From IMG/VR virus record IMGVR_UViG_3300025771_000268, positions 1-20,023 of that record: a DNA stretch of 20,023 nt; one strand, written 5' to 3'. The first letter of the stretch is position 1. Each line of letters starts with the position of its first letter. The notes below the pieces were generated by a model. The model was not told the origin of the DNA and did no database searches. It worked only from the letters and a program-made list of their open reading frames with translations. This DNA comes from a virus. Positions 1-6,726 of the stretch are shown piece after piece. A program made the position numbers and the translations under genes.

Positions 1-125
1 TTGCAGAAAGGCTTGCTAAAGAGGGTAAAGCAACTAGAAAAGGTAGTGCTGCACCTAAAACGTCTATTAGGCCTTCTAGGCGTCCATCAGGCGGCACTGG
101 ACAAGATAATAATCCTAACAGATGA
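1..125 (+). CDS. C-terminal end of a gene, probably portal protein (partial)
   Basis: The frame starting at base 3 is open to a TGA at 123-125 and gives 40 residues ending PSGGTGQDNNPNR. The peptide is basic (K/R) and then disordered and Gly/Asn-rich, as is common for the C-terminal tail of phage portal proteins. Codon choice (GCA, GCT, AAA, GGT) matches the genes downstream, which is why this frame is preferred over frame 1, also open to a TAA at about 151-153. Position directly before a scaffold-like gene and the capsid gene is the usual place of the portal gene. No diagnostic portal motif lies in this fragment, so the product name rests on synteny only. Confidence 0.5.
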   Translation, partial: AERLAKEGKATRKGSAAPKTSIRPSRRPSGGTGQDNNPNR

Positions 126-168
126 AGAAGAAGTAATAACTAAACGACAATAAATAACTATAAGGCTA

Positions 169-184
169 CCCAGCTTAGGCTGGC
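169..184 (+). other. short hairpin in the 80-nt gap before the scaffold gene
   Basis: CCAGC (170-174) pairs with GCTGG (179-183) across a TTAG loop. The stem is only 5 bp and is followed by CCCCAAC rather than a T-run, so it is not a normal intrinsic terminator. It could be an mRNA end or processing structure. The 9-mer GCTGGCCCC (179-187) recurs in the hairpin after the capsid gene (2494-2502). Confidence 0.3.
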
Positions 185-205
185 CCCAACATAAAGGAGT
201 AAGAA

Positions 206-1165
206 ATGTCGGAAGCCCAAACTATTGCAGTTGAATCTGCATCACATATGCGTAATATGTCTCGCGTACAAAAGGATGAACAGGAGTTAGCTCAGCTTTT
301 AAAAGAGGCTGGCATAAAACAGGACGATGAAGAGCAAGAAGCCTCAACAGAAGAAGCTACTCAAGAGGAATCCAGTAGCCCAAAGCCTGTCGAATCCACA
401 GTATCACCAACAAGTGATACCAAACAAGAAGAAGCCCCAGAGAAAGCAGAAGCACCCACAAAGGATGATGCTGATCTAAGCGCAGAAGAGAAAAGCTTTA
501 AGAAGCGGTACTCTGATATTCGTAAGTACATGCAAGAGAAAGACGCAGAGTATAAAGCGGAGTTAGAGAAACTAAAAGGTCAACTAGACTTAGCTGCTAA
601 GAATGAGCTTGTACTACCTAAGTCAGAAGAAGAGATTGATGCTTGGACTAAGAAATACCCTGACGTAGCTGGCATCATTGAAGCTATTGCAGATAAGAAA
701 GCTAATGAACGAGCCTCTGACCTAGATACGCGACTACAAGAAATAGAAGGTATGCGTACACAAGCCAAGAAAGAAAAGGCAGAAGTGGAGCTACTTAATA
801 TGCACCCTGACTTCGCAAAGATCCGCGAAGATGATGCATTCCATAGTTGGGCAGAAGAACAACCTAAGTGGGTACAAGATGCTTTATATGAGAATACAGA
901 CGATGCTAAATCAGTAGCTCGTGTATTAGACTTATACAAAATAGATAAAGGCATCAAGACAATGAAGCAGTCTAGCAGTGATAAAAATGCTGCTTCTTCT
1001 GTAAAAGCTAAAAAGGTATCTACACCTAACCCAGACGATTCATCTAACTACATTAGTGAGTCTATGGTAGCTAAAATGTCTATTAAAGAATACGAGAAGC
1101 GTATGGATGAGATATTAGACGCCCAGCGCTCTGGTAAATTTATTTATGATATGTCAAAGAAGTAG
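206..1165 (+). CDS. putative capsid scaffolding protein
   Basis: 319 residues, strongly charged and mostly helical. Residues about 35-100 form a Glu/Ser/Thr/Pro-rich disordered stretch. Residues about 95-200 have coiled-coil character rich in K and E. A Lys-rich tail ends YDMSKK. These properties and the position between the presumed portal and the major capsid gene are those of a phage scaffold, which assembles inside the procapsid and leaves before DNA packaging. No catalytic motif is seen, so a fused protease (as in some phages) is unlikely. A perfect SD (AAAGGAG, 193-199) lies 6 nt before the ATG and fixes this start. The stop TAG overlaps no gene; a TTGACA follows immediately. Scaffolds diverge fast, so the call rests on composition and synteny rather than motif. 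Confidence 0.65.
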   Translation: MSEAQTIAVESASHMRNMSRVQKDEQELAQLLKEAGIKQDDEEQEASTEEATQEESSSPKPVESTVSPTSDTKQEEAPEKAEAPTKDDADLSAEEKSFKKRYSDIRKYMQEKDAEYKAELEKLKGQLDLAAKNELVLPKSEEEIDAWTKKYPDVAGIIEAIADKKANERASDLDTRLQEIEGMRTQAKKEKAEVELLNMHPDFAKIREDDAFHSWAEEQPKWVQDALYENTDDAKSVARVLDLYKIDKGIKTMKQSSSDKNAASSVKAKKVSTPNPDDSSNYISESMVAKMSIKEYEKRMDEILDAQRSGKFIYDMSKK

Positions 1166-1194
1166 TTGACATTAGCATTATCATAGATAAAACT
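1166..1194 (+). promoter_or_regulatory. candidate promoter upstream of the capsid gene
   Basis: A perfect -35 hexamer TTGACA (1166-1171) directly follows the scaffold stop codon. The best -10 at a normal distance is TAAAAC (1188-1193, 16-nt spacer), which is poor. An ACTATAG string (1192-1198) also resembles the core of T7-type phage polymerase promoters, but the flanks do not match. A separate promoter for the highly expressed capsid gene would make sense. The evidence is one good hexamer only. Confidence 0.3.
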
Positions 1195-1196
1195 AT

Positions 1197-1230
1197 AGCA
1201 TATACACATATATTAAAGTGTGTGTATGCT
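1197..1230 (+). promoter_or_regulatory. long AT-rich hairpin in the capsid leader
   Basis: Bases 1197-1209 pair with 1218-1230 in a continuous 13-bp stem (two G-U pairs: T1203-G1224 and T1209-G1218), with an 8-nt loop ATATTAAA. A short competing hairpin, GCTTT (1228-1232) with AAAGC (1237-1241), shares its 5' arm with the 3' end of the long stem, so the two cannot form together. The structure may be an attenuator, a processing site or an mRNA stabiliser for the capsid transcript. It lacks the GC-rich stem plus T-run of a strong terminator. Confidence 0.45.
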
Positions 1231-1395
1231 TTATGAAAAGCACAATCGCCACAAATATAAGACTCACCCTGACGTATAGGCCCAGCGCTTACAGAGAGGC
1301 ATCTCTAAAGCAAAGCTGACTACCCTAGCACAGAAGGCCTCTTTCAAGTGGGTATAGTGTTACTATCAACGCCATATCATTGAAAGGAAACCATT
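1231..1395 (+). other. rest of the untranslated gap before the capsid gene
   Basis: No convincing gene is present. AGAGA (1293-1297) pairs with TCTCT (1302-1306) across GGCA, and alternatively AGAGAGGC (1293-1300) pairs with GCCTCTTT (1337-1344), so the leader is likely folded. One frame encodes 17 codons from ATG 1226, then an amber at 1277-1279, then 25 more open codons to TAG 1355-1357; it has no convincing SD. The capsid SD AAAGGA (1383-1388) stands 7 nt before ATG 1396. Confidence 0.4.
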
Positions 1396-2463
1396 ATGGC
1401 TATTACATCCGCATCGGGTGGATTTAACGGAAACTTCTCTCCGATTATCTACTCCAAACAGGCACAGATTGCTCTACGGCGCTCTGCTGTCACTAACGCA
1501 ATTACCAACAACTCATATTTTGGTGAGATTGCAAACCAAGGCGACACTGTTCGCATCCAAAAAGAGCCAGACGTAACTGTTAATGCTCTACAGCGTCATA
1601 CAAACATCTCTGTTGAGAAGCTTGATGACTCTGACTTTTCATTGACCATCGACAAAGCAAACTACTTTGCCTTCAAGATGGATGACATTGAAGAGCAATT
1701 CGCCAATGTAGACTTTGTTCGCTTGGCATCTGATCGTGCAGCATTTAAAATGGCTGACACAATGGATGCAGAAGTGCTGTCATACATGTCTGGTTTCACC
1801 TCTGCAGGTGCGCTGATTACATCTACCTCTGGTGATGCACAGCACCCAACTGCTGGTGAGCTTGATGGTGAATTTTTGAAAGTGAATCACTTGGACGCTA
1901 CTGATTTTGGTCAGTTGGGTTCTGCTGACTCAGCTTCAACAGCCTACGCAACTGGTGACTCAATTCCATTGGCTCCACGTTTGCCTGGTGCAACTGCCCT
2001 GTCATCTGCAACTGTGTCTCCTTTGACTGTTGTTGCACGTATGGCTCGCCAGATGGACACAGCTAACGTTGACGCACGTGGTAGATGGCTAGTTGTTGAC
2101 CCAGTGTTCGTAGAGATGCTCAAAGACGAAGACAGTCGCATGTTGAATGCAGACTTCGGCGGTGCTGGACTACAAAATGGTCTTGTTTTGAATAACTTGC
2201 ACGGCTTCCGTGTATATACTTCAAACTCGCTACCTGCTAAGGGTACTGGCGCTGGCACTTCTGGTGCTTTGGCTCAAGACGCCAACTTTGGTGTTATCTT
2301 GGGTGGTCAGGACGATGCTGTTGCTTCTGCTGAGCAGATCAACAATGTTGAAAACTATCGTGATCCCGATTCATTCGCTGACATCGTGCGCGGTATGCAC
2401 CTTTACGGTCGCAAAATTCTTCGCCCACAAGCGTTGGTCACTGCAGCATACAACGCTGCTTAA
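1396..2463 (+). CDS. major capsid protein (HK97-fold type)
   Basis: 355 residues. Builds the icosahedral shell. Residues about 18-60 (YSKQAQIALRRSAVTNAITN, then GDTVRIQKEPDVTVNALQ) and 75-100 (LDDSDFSLTIDKANYFAFKM, then DDIE) match the pattern of HK97-fold capsid proteins of many marine and enteric podoviruses (N-arm, then a beta strand around GDTVRI, then the KYFAF-DDIE segment). The C-terminal part (about 205-355: VVARMARQMD, WLVVDPVFVEML, VENYRDPDSFADIVRGMHLYG) resembles the A-domain end of that family. Length is normal for a capsid protein without a fused delta domain. Codon use differs from its neighbours, with more TTG/CTG leucines and C-ending codons, as expected of a very highly expressed gene. 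It has its own structured leader and a following terminator-like hairpin. Confidence 0.9.
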   Translation: MAITSASGGFNGNFSPIIYSKQAQIALRRSAVTNAITNNSYFGEIANQGDTVRIQKEPDVTVNALQRHTNISVEKLDDSDFSLTIDKANYFAFKMDDIEEQFANVDFVRLASDRAAFKMADTMDAEVLSYMSGFTSAGALITSTSGDAQHPTAGELDGEFLKVNHLDATDFGQLGSADSASTAYATGDSIPLAPRLPGATALSSATVSPLTVVARMARQMDTANVDARGRWLVVDPVFVEMLKDEDSRMLNADFGGAGLQNGLVLNNLHGFRVYTSNSLPAKGTGAGTSGALAQDANFGVILGGQDDAVASAEQINNVENYRDPDSFADIVRGMHLYGRKILRPQALVTAAYNAA

Positions 2464-2477
2464 TTGATGTTATACTT

Positions 2478-2503
2478 AGGGGCTGGTCTATGTGCTGGCC
2501 CCT
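2478..2503 (+). terminator. terminator-like hairpin after the capsid gene
   Basis: AGGGGC (2478-2483) pairs with GCCCCT (2498-2503). The stem can extend inward through wobble pairs (T2484-G2497, G2485-T2496) and G2486-C2495. TTTGTGCTTATT follows. A GC-rich stem followed by a short, imperfect T-run, placed just after the capsid gene, suggests a partial rho-independent terminator, comparable in position to the T7 terminator after gene 10. It would lower transcription of the tail genes relative to capsid. Confidence 0.5.
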
Positions 2504-2530
2504 TTGTGCTTATTATAAGGGATACCCTCA

Positions 2531-2968
2531 ATGGCTATTACTACAGCAATGTGCAACACGTTTAAGCAAGAGCTACTTGGCGGTGTTCACGATCTTGATA
2601 CAGACTCATTAAAATTAGCTCTAATTAAAGCTTCACCATCAGGTACGTATGGTGCAGCTACTACTAACTATTCAGATGTTACTGGTAACTCAGATGAAGC
2701 ATCAGGAACAAACTACACTGCAGGTGGTCAGGTACTAGACGGTGCCTCTATTACTTTAGATGGTAGCACAGCTATTGTTGACTTTACTGACGAAGTATTC
2801 CAAAATGTTACTATCTCTACAGATGGTTGTATTATTTACAATACTGCACAGGCTAACAAAGCAATAGCAGTTATTGACTTTGGCGGTACAGTTAGCGCAA
2901 CAGCAGGTGATTTGACTATTGAGTTTCCTGCAGCAGCAGCGGCTACAGCAGTAATCCGTATTGCATAA
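2531..2968 (+). CDS. conserved small virion structural protein, function unknown
   Basis: 145 residues. The pattern MAITTAMCNTFKQELLGGVH (1-20), then LKLALIKAS, TNYSDVTG, NYTAGGQVLDG, AIVDFTDEVFQNVTIS, GCIIYNT, AIAVIDFGG, and a C-terminal ATAVIRIA is that of a protein family I recall from many tailed phages near capsid or tail genes. It is predicted to be all-beta with a short N-terminal helix, so a head decoration or tail component is plausible, but I know of no proven role. SD AAGGGA (2517-2522) lies 8 nt before the ATG. It is the first gene after the capsid terminator-like hairpin and is closely followed by fiber 1. Confidence 0.75.
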   Translation: MAITTAMCNTFKQELLGGVHDLDTDSLKLALIKASPSGTYGAATTNYSDVTGNSDEASGTNYTAGGQVLDGASITLDGSTAIVDFTDEVFQNVTISTDGCIIYNTAQANKAIAVIDFGGTVSATAGDLTIEFPAAAAATAVIRIA

Positions 2969-2990
2969 GATACTTTAAGGATACCTATCC

Positions 2991-5720
2991 ATGACAATTA
3001 AGTTTGCAAATCGTGTAAAAGTAAATACATCTACTACAGGAACAGGTACTATAACACTTGGTTCTGCAGTAGGTGGGTTTCAAACTTTTGCTCAAGGTGG
3101 TATCCTTAATGGTAACTCAGTACGCTACACAATTATTAATGGTAACAACTGGGAAGTAGGCACAGGAGTCTACACCCATAGCGGAACCACTATGTCAAGA
3201 TCCTATGAGGAAAGCTCTACAGGGTCTTTACTTAATTTAGTAGGTGAATCAGAAGTATTTATTACTACGTCTGCTACAGATATTGAAAACTTAGGTAATC
3301 GCTCTATTGATTATTTTTACTTTACTGCTACATCTGGTCAAACAGCATTTACAGGTAATGATGATAATAGCAACCAACTAGCATTTTTTGAAGATAACGT
3401 ATTAGTATTTCTTAACGGTATTGTCTTAGAAGGTGGCGGTACAGATTACAGTGTTTCAGGTGGTGATACTGTTACTCTTAGTACAGGTGCTACTGTTTCA
3501 GATGAGTTAAATATTGTAGCGTTTAAGTCTTTTACTGTAGCTGATGCAGTACCTAAATCTACTGGTGGGCAGTTTGATGCTAATGTAGACTTTGCTGCAG
3601 GTATTGACGTTACAGGTAATATTACTGTTACTGGTACGGTAGATGGTAGAGACGTAGCTACAGACGGTACTAAGCTTGATGGGATAGAGGCTGCTGCAAC
3701 TGCAGACCAGACTGCTGCAGAAATACGTAGTTTAGTTGAATCTGCTACAGATAGTAATGTGTTTACGGATGCTGATCATTCTAAATTAGATGGTATAGAA
3801 GCATCTGCTACGGCAGATCAGACAGGCGCAGAAATAAAAGCTTTGTACGAAGCAGAAGCTAATGCTTACACAGATACTAAAGATACTAAGCTGTCAGGTA
3901 TTGAAACAGGTGCTACAGCAGATCAGACTGCTGCAGAGATTCGTGTTCTTGTAGAGTCAGCTACAGACAGTAACGTTTTTACTGACGCTGATCATAGTAA
4001 GCTTAACGCTATTGAAGCAGGGGCAACTGGTGATCAAACTAACGCTGAAATCAGGGCGGCGGTAGAAGCAGCCACAGACAGTAATGTTTTTACAGACGCA
4101 GACCATACTAAACTAAATGGTATTGAAGCTAGTGCAGATGTAACAGATACTACTAATGTAACTGCTGCTGGTGCCTTAATGGATAGCGAGGTTACTAACC
4201 TAGCACAAGTTAAAGCATTTGATAGCTCTGACTATGCTACAGCCGCACAAGGTGCTACTGCTGATGCTGCACTGCCTAAAGCTGGCGGCACTATGACGGG
4301 TAATATTAATTTAGGAGACAACGACAAAGCCATCTTTGGCGCTGGGTCTGACCTCAGCATTTATCATGACAGTGTAACAAACAACAGCTATATCGCAGAG
4401 ACTGGCATTGGCGATTTAGTTCTTCAGGGTGCCAATATTCGCCTTGAGAATACGTCTGGTAATTATTATGTACGGGCGTACAACGGTGGTGCTGTTAATC
4501 TGTACCACAACAACTCCCAAAAACTCGCCACCACCAGCACAGGTATTGACGTAACAGGCAACGCCACCTTTGCAGATAATGGTAAAGCCATCTTCGGCGC
4601 AGGGTCTGACCTACAGATTTACCATAGTGGAGCAGCTAGTTTTATCTCAGACCAAGGCACTGGAAACTTAAAAGTTTTAGCTCAAGATTTTGCAGTAAAT
4701 AACCCTGCCGATAGCGCAAATATGATTACTGCTGAAGTTGGTGGGGCGGTAACTGCTTTTTACGACGGAGGCATCAAACTCGCCACCACCAGCACAGGGG
4801 TTTCAATTAGTGGCAATATCGCAGCAAGCGGAACCATTGATGGTCGTGACGTTGCGGCTGATGGCACAAAGCTAGATGGCATAGAAGCTTCTGCTAATGT
4901 TACAGATAGTGCAAACGTAGGCACTTCTCTTACTGGCTTCCCTACTAATACGGACGCAACAGGTTCAGATCTTATTCCTGTATATGATGTGTCTGCTAGT
5001 AGATGGGAAAAGCAAACAATTACCAATGCGGCATTGCAAGGCCCAACTGGGCCTACGGGTCCAACAGGCCCAGCGGGGGCTAATGGTGCTACCGGGCCTA
5101 CAGGCCCAACTGGTCCAGCGGGGGCTGATGGTGATGATGGTTCTACTGGACCTACGGGGCCGACAGGACCAACAGGACCAGCAGGAGCTAACGGTGCTAC
5201 AGGTCCAATAGGTCCAGCAGGTCCAACTGGCCCTACTGGGGCAACGGGTCCAGCAGGTGCTGATGGGAATGATGGCGCTACTGGACCTACGGGGCCGACA
5301 GGACCAGCGGGATCTAACGGTGCTACTGGTCCAATAGGACCAATAGGACCAACTGGCAATACAGGACCAACTGGAAATACAGGCCCAACTGGCGGTACAG
5401 GACCAACTGGGCCTACAGGTCCAACTGGACCAACTGGTCCGACTGGATCTGCCCCTTCTACAGCCTACGGTGCAGTAGGTACTTATGTTTTTGCTCACTG
5501 GCTTAACGCAGGTTCAAAAACTCAAGGTACTACTGTGAGTGGCTCTTCTCTTTACCCAGCTAACGGCTATGGCAACTCAGATGTCGTTGCGGGGTACTAT
5601 ACTGGCGGAGGTTCATTGTCGGGCACATGGCGTCTTATGGGGGCACTGGGTTATTACAGCGGCACCATTTCGATTAATCGTGTTGACTTTCGAGTTTCCG
5701 TTTTTGTGAGGATTTCCTAA
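2991..5720 (+). CDS. collagen-like tail fiber 1 with virion-attachment head
   Basis: 909 residues in clear modules. Residues 1-100 ([39 protein letters not shown]) are the N-terminal head common in marine phage fibers and probably dock to the virion. About 105-185 ([36 protein letters not shown]) is a second beta module. About 225-380 holds 37-residue [24 protein letters not shown] repeats. About 430-620 is a beta shaft with two [12 protein letters not shown] repeats. A linker ([26 protein letters not shown]) leads into 46 uninterrupted Gly-X-Y triplets (684-821), mostly GPT. The last 88 residues, ending FVRIS, are the likely receptor-binding tip. The gene overlaps chaperone 1 by one base (TAATG). 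The SD AAGGA (2977-2981) supports this start. The host receptor cannot be inferred. Confidence 0.85.
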   Translation: MTIKFANRVKVNTSTTGTGTITLGSAVGGFQTFAQGGILNGNSVRYTIINGNNWEVGTGVYTHSGTTMSRSYEESSTGSLLNLVGESEVFITTSATDIENLGNRSIDYFYFTATSGQTAFTGNDDNSNQLAFFEDNVLVFLNGIVLEGGGTDYSVSGGDTVTLSTGATVSDELNIVAFKSFTVADAVPKSTGGQFDANVDFAAGIDVTGNITVTGTVDGRDVATDGTKLDGIEAAATADQTAAEIRSLVESATDSNVFTDADHSKLDGIEASATADQTGAEIKALYEAEANAYTDTKDTKLSGIETGATADQTAAEIRVLVESATDSNVFTDADHSKLNAIEAGATGDQTNAEIRAAVEAATDSNVFTDADHTKLNGIEASADVTDTTNVTAAGALMDSEVTNLAQVKAFDSSDYATAAQGATADAALPKAGGTMTGNINLGDNDKAIFGAGSDLSIYHDSVTNNSYIAETGIGDLVLQGANIRLENTSGNYYVRAYNGGAVNLYHNNSQKLATTSTGIDVTGNATFADNGKAIFGAGSDLQIYHSGAASFISDQGTGNLKVLAQDFAVNNPADSANMITAEVGGAVTAFYDGGIKLATTSTGVSISGNIAASGTIDGRDVAADGTKLDGIEASANVTDSANVGTSLTGFPTNTDATGSDLIPVYDVSASRWEKQTITNAALQGPTGPTGPTGPAGANGATGPTGPTGPAGADGDDGSTGPTGPTGPTGPAGANGATGPIGPAGPTGPTGATGPAGADGNDGATGPTGPTGPAGSNGATGPIGPIGPTGNTGPTGNTGPTGGTGPTGPTGPTGPTGPTGSAPSTAYGAVGTYVFAHWLNAGSKTQGTTVSGSSLYPANGYGNSDVVAGYYTGGGSLSGTWRLMGALGYYSGTISINRVDFRVSVFVRIS
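3663..4140 (+). repeat. repeat array encoding 37-residue DGIEA/DADH units in fiber 1
   Basis: About four units of roughly 111 bp, consensus protein [24 protein letters not shown] followed by [13 protein letters not shown]. One unit is degenerate ([20 protein letters not shown]). The same unit occurs in fiber 2 (6826-7218), so it is a possible substrate for recombination within and between the fiber genes. Confidence 0.8.
4521..4798 (+). repeat. direct repeat within the fiber 1 shaft
   Basis: A perfect 23-nt direct repeat occurs at 4521-4543 and 4776-4798, encoding KLATTSTG in both places. A second near-identical pair starts at about 4327 and 4588 ([10 protein letters not shown]). The stretch 4320-4860 uses more C- and G-ending codons than the flanking fiber sequence, which suggests a module inserted by recombination. 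Confidence 0.7.
5040..5453 (+). repeat. collagen-like Gly-X-Y repeat region of fiber 1
   Basis: 46 consecutive Gly-X-Y triplets with no interruption. Proline occurs only at X (GPT, GPA, GPI) and never at Y; Y is mostly Thr. Collagen-like stretches in phage fibers form trimeric triple-helical stalks. The repeat is visible at DNA level as GGN-CCN-ACN and creates long mirror ORFs on the opposite strand. Confidence 0.95.
5708..5712 (+). promoter_or_regulatory. SD for chaperone 1 embedded in the fiber 1 C-terminus
   Basis: GAGGA lies 7 nt before ATG 5720, inside the codons GTG AGG ATT TCC for the last four residues VRIS of fiber 1. The stop and start overlap as TAATG, so the two genes are translationally coupled. 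The identical arrangement recurs at 8562-8566. Confidence 0.65.
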
Positions 5721-6136
5721 TGAGAATTACAATCACACAAGTCCGTAATGCGGCATCACTTCAAGCTGATAACCTTCGCATGGATGTTGAGATCAACCAC
5801 CCAGACTATGGTTGGATACCTTATACTGTAGACCCCTCTGATACAGATGAAACTATCGACAATGATGCTGTCATGTCTTTAATTGGTAACAGTTTTGAAC
5901 CATATATTGCGCCAACTCAAGACGAGCTTGATGCAGAAGCGGCAATAGATGTTAGATTTGCGAGAGATGCTAAATTGGCAAACGATGTTGACCCAATAGT
6001 ATCTAATCCTTTGCGATGGAATGAGCTTACTGATGCTCAACGTACATCATGGACCCAGTACAGGACAGACTTACTTAATATTCCCCAGCAAGCAGGGTTT
6101 CCACATGATGTAACTTGGCCTACGAGGCCAACATAA
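5720..6136 (+). CDS. tail fiber assembly chaperone 1
   Basis: 138 residues. The N-terminal half is beta-rich ([34 protein letters not shown]). The C-terminal part carries RDAKLAND, NPLRWNELTDAQRTSWTQYR, then TDLLNIPQQAGFPHDVTWPTRP. The RD...W...YR..L..IP.Q.GFP..V.WP.RP pattern is that of phage tail assembly chaperone proteins (Phage_tail_APC type), which often follow the fiber they help fold or trimerise. Overlap by one base with fiber 1 supports a dedicated pair. It is 104/138 identical (about 75 percent, counted by hand, no gaps) to the gene at 8574. Whether it stays in the virion is unknown. Confidence 0.75.
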   Translation: MRITITQVRNAASLQADNLRMDVEINHPDYGWIPYTVDPSDTDETIDNDAVMSLIGNSFEPYIAPTQDELDAEAAIDVRFARDAKLANDVDPIVSNPLRWNELTDAQRTSWTQYRTDLLNIPQQAGFPHDVTWPTRPT

Positions 6137-6160
6137 AAAAACACACAATAAGGATAACTT

Positions 6161-6709
6161 ATGAACAACATAAGACAAAACTGGCAGCTATTTTCTGCTG
6201 CACTATCAGAAGATATAGTAGACAATATTGTAAAGCAAGCTGGTGAAACAGCAGAAGCTTCTACCTTTAATAGTAGTGGTGCAGATATACGGAAGAGTAA
6301 AGTAGCTTGGCTTACAAATAATAAACCAGTATTAGATTTACTTTATGACTTTGTAGACATAGCAAATAAAAATGCTTTTAATTCCCATATTTATAAAAAA
6401 GCTGACATACAGTTTACAGAATACTTAGGCTCAGAAGGCGGTCACTACTCTTGGCACCACGATATTGATTGGAACCGCAATGACGGTTTAGATCGTAAGC
6501 TATCTGTAACTGTACAACTCTCTCATGTAGATGAATATGAAGGTGGTGACTTTTCTTTTAGCGAGTGCACATCACCTGACCCAGTAGTAAGTAAACAAAA
6601 GGGTACAGTATTAGTATTTCCTTCATACTTACAACATGCAGTACAACCCGTAACGAGTGGAACACGAAGAAGTTTAGTAGCTTGGTTTGAAGGCCCAAAG
6701 TGGGTTTAA
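6161..6709 (+). CDS. 2-oxoglutarate/Fe(II)-dependent oxygenase, prolyl-hydroxylase-like
   Basis: 182 residues, a compact single domain. The double-stranded beta-helix signature is visible: HxD as H99-H100-D101 in YSWHHDIDW; LSVTVQLS (114-121); YEGGDFSF (126-133); GTVLVFPSYLQH, with distal iron ligand H159; and the 2-oxoglutarate-binding R169 in HAVQPVTSGTR, ten residues after the histidine. The HxVxPVTxGxR spacing is typical of PKHD-type/P4Hc hydroxylases (YbiX/PiuC-like). Such enzymes couple decarboxylation of 2-oxoglutarate to hydroxylation of a substrate, using Fe(II) and O2. All expected active-site residues are present, so it should be active. It lies between two collagen-like fiber modules, 24 nt after chaperone 1 and 17 nt before fiber 2. 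The substrate is unknown: fiber proline is a contextual inference, and other protein or small-molecule targets are possible. SD AAGGA is at 6150-6154. Confidence 0.88.
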   Translation: MNNIRQNWQLFSAALSEDIVDNIVKQAGETAEASTFNSSGADIRKSKVAWLTNNKPVLDLLYDFVDIANKNAFNSHIYKKADIQFTEYLGSEGGHYSWHHDIDWNRNDGLDRKLSVTVQLSHVDEYEGGDFSFSECTSPDPVVSKQKGTVLVFPSYLQHAVQPVTSGTRRSLVAWFEGPKWV

Positions 6710-6726
6710 CTAAATAGGATACGTAG

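Noticed and set aside
1-153. Frame 1 as the reading frame of the 5' partial gene
   Set aside because: Open to about 153, but Leu/Ile-heavy with codon choice (CTA, TTG, GTA, ATA runs) unlike the neighbours. Frame 3 fits better, though certainty is limited by the short length.
1192-1198. T7-type promoter at ACTATAG
   Set aside because: Only seven bases match the core; the -17 to -8 region and initiation GGG are absent, and no phage RNA polymerase gene is in the window.
2210-2467. 85-codon plus-strand frame within the capsid gene
   Set aside because: Leu-rich out-of-frame shadow of a well-supported capsid gene; no SD and no second function indicated.
3663-4140. CRISPR-like or phase-variation repeats in the fiber genes
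   Set aside because: Repeats are in-frame codon repeats of 111 bp with protein-level conservation and no spacer structure. No short homopolymer or tetranucleotide tract typical of phase variation is present.
4760-5498. Long minus-strand frames with GPV/GPVAP repeats opposite the fiber 1 collagen region
   Set aside because: They are mirror images of GGN-CCN-ACN repeats; the complement also reads as Gly/Pro-rich. They have no SD, and a long plus-strand gene with domain structure explains the region.
5454-5720. Possible diversity-generating retroelement variable region at the fiber tips
   Set aside because: No reverse transcriptase gene or template repeat is visible, and the differences between the two tips include length changes rather than A-only substitutions. 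A template outside the window cannot be excluded.
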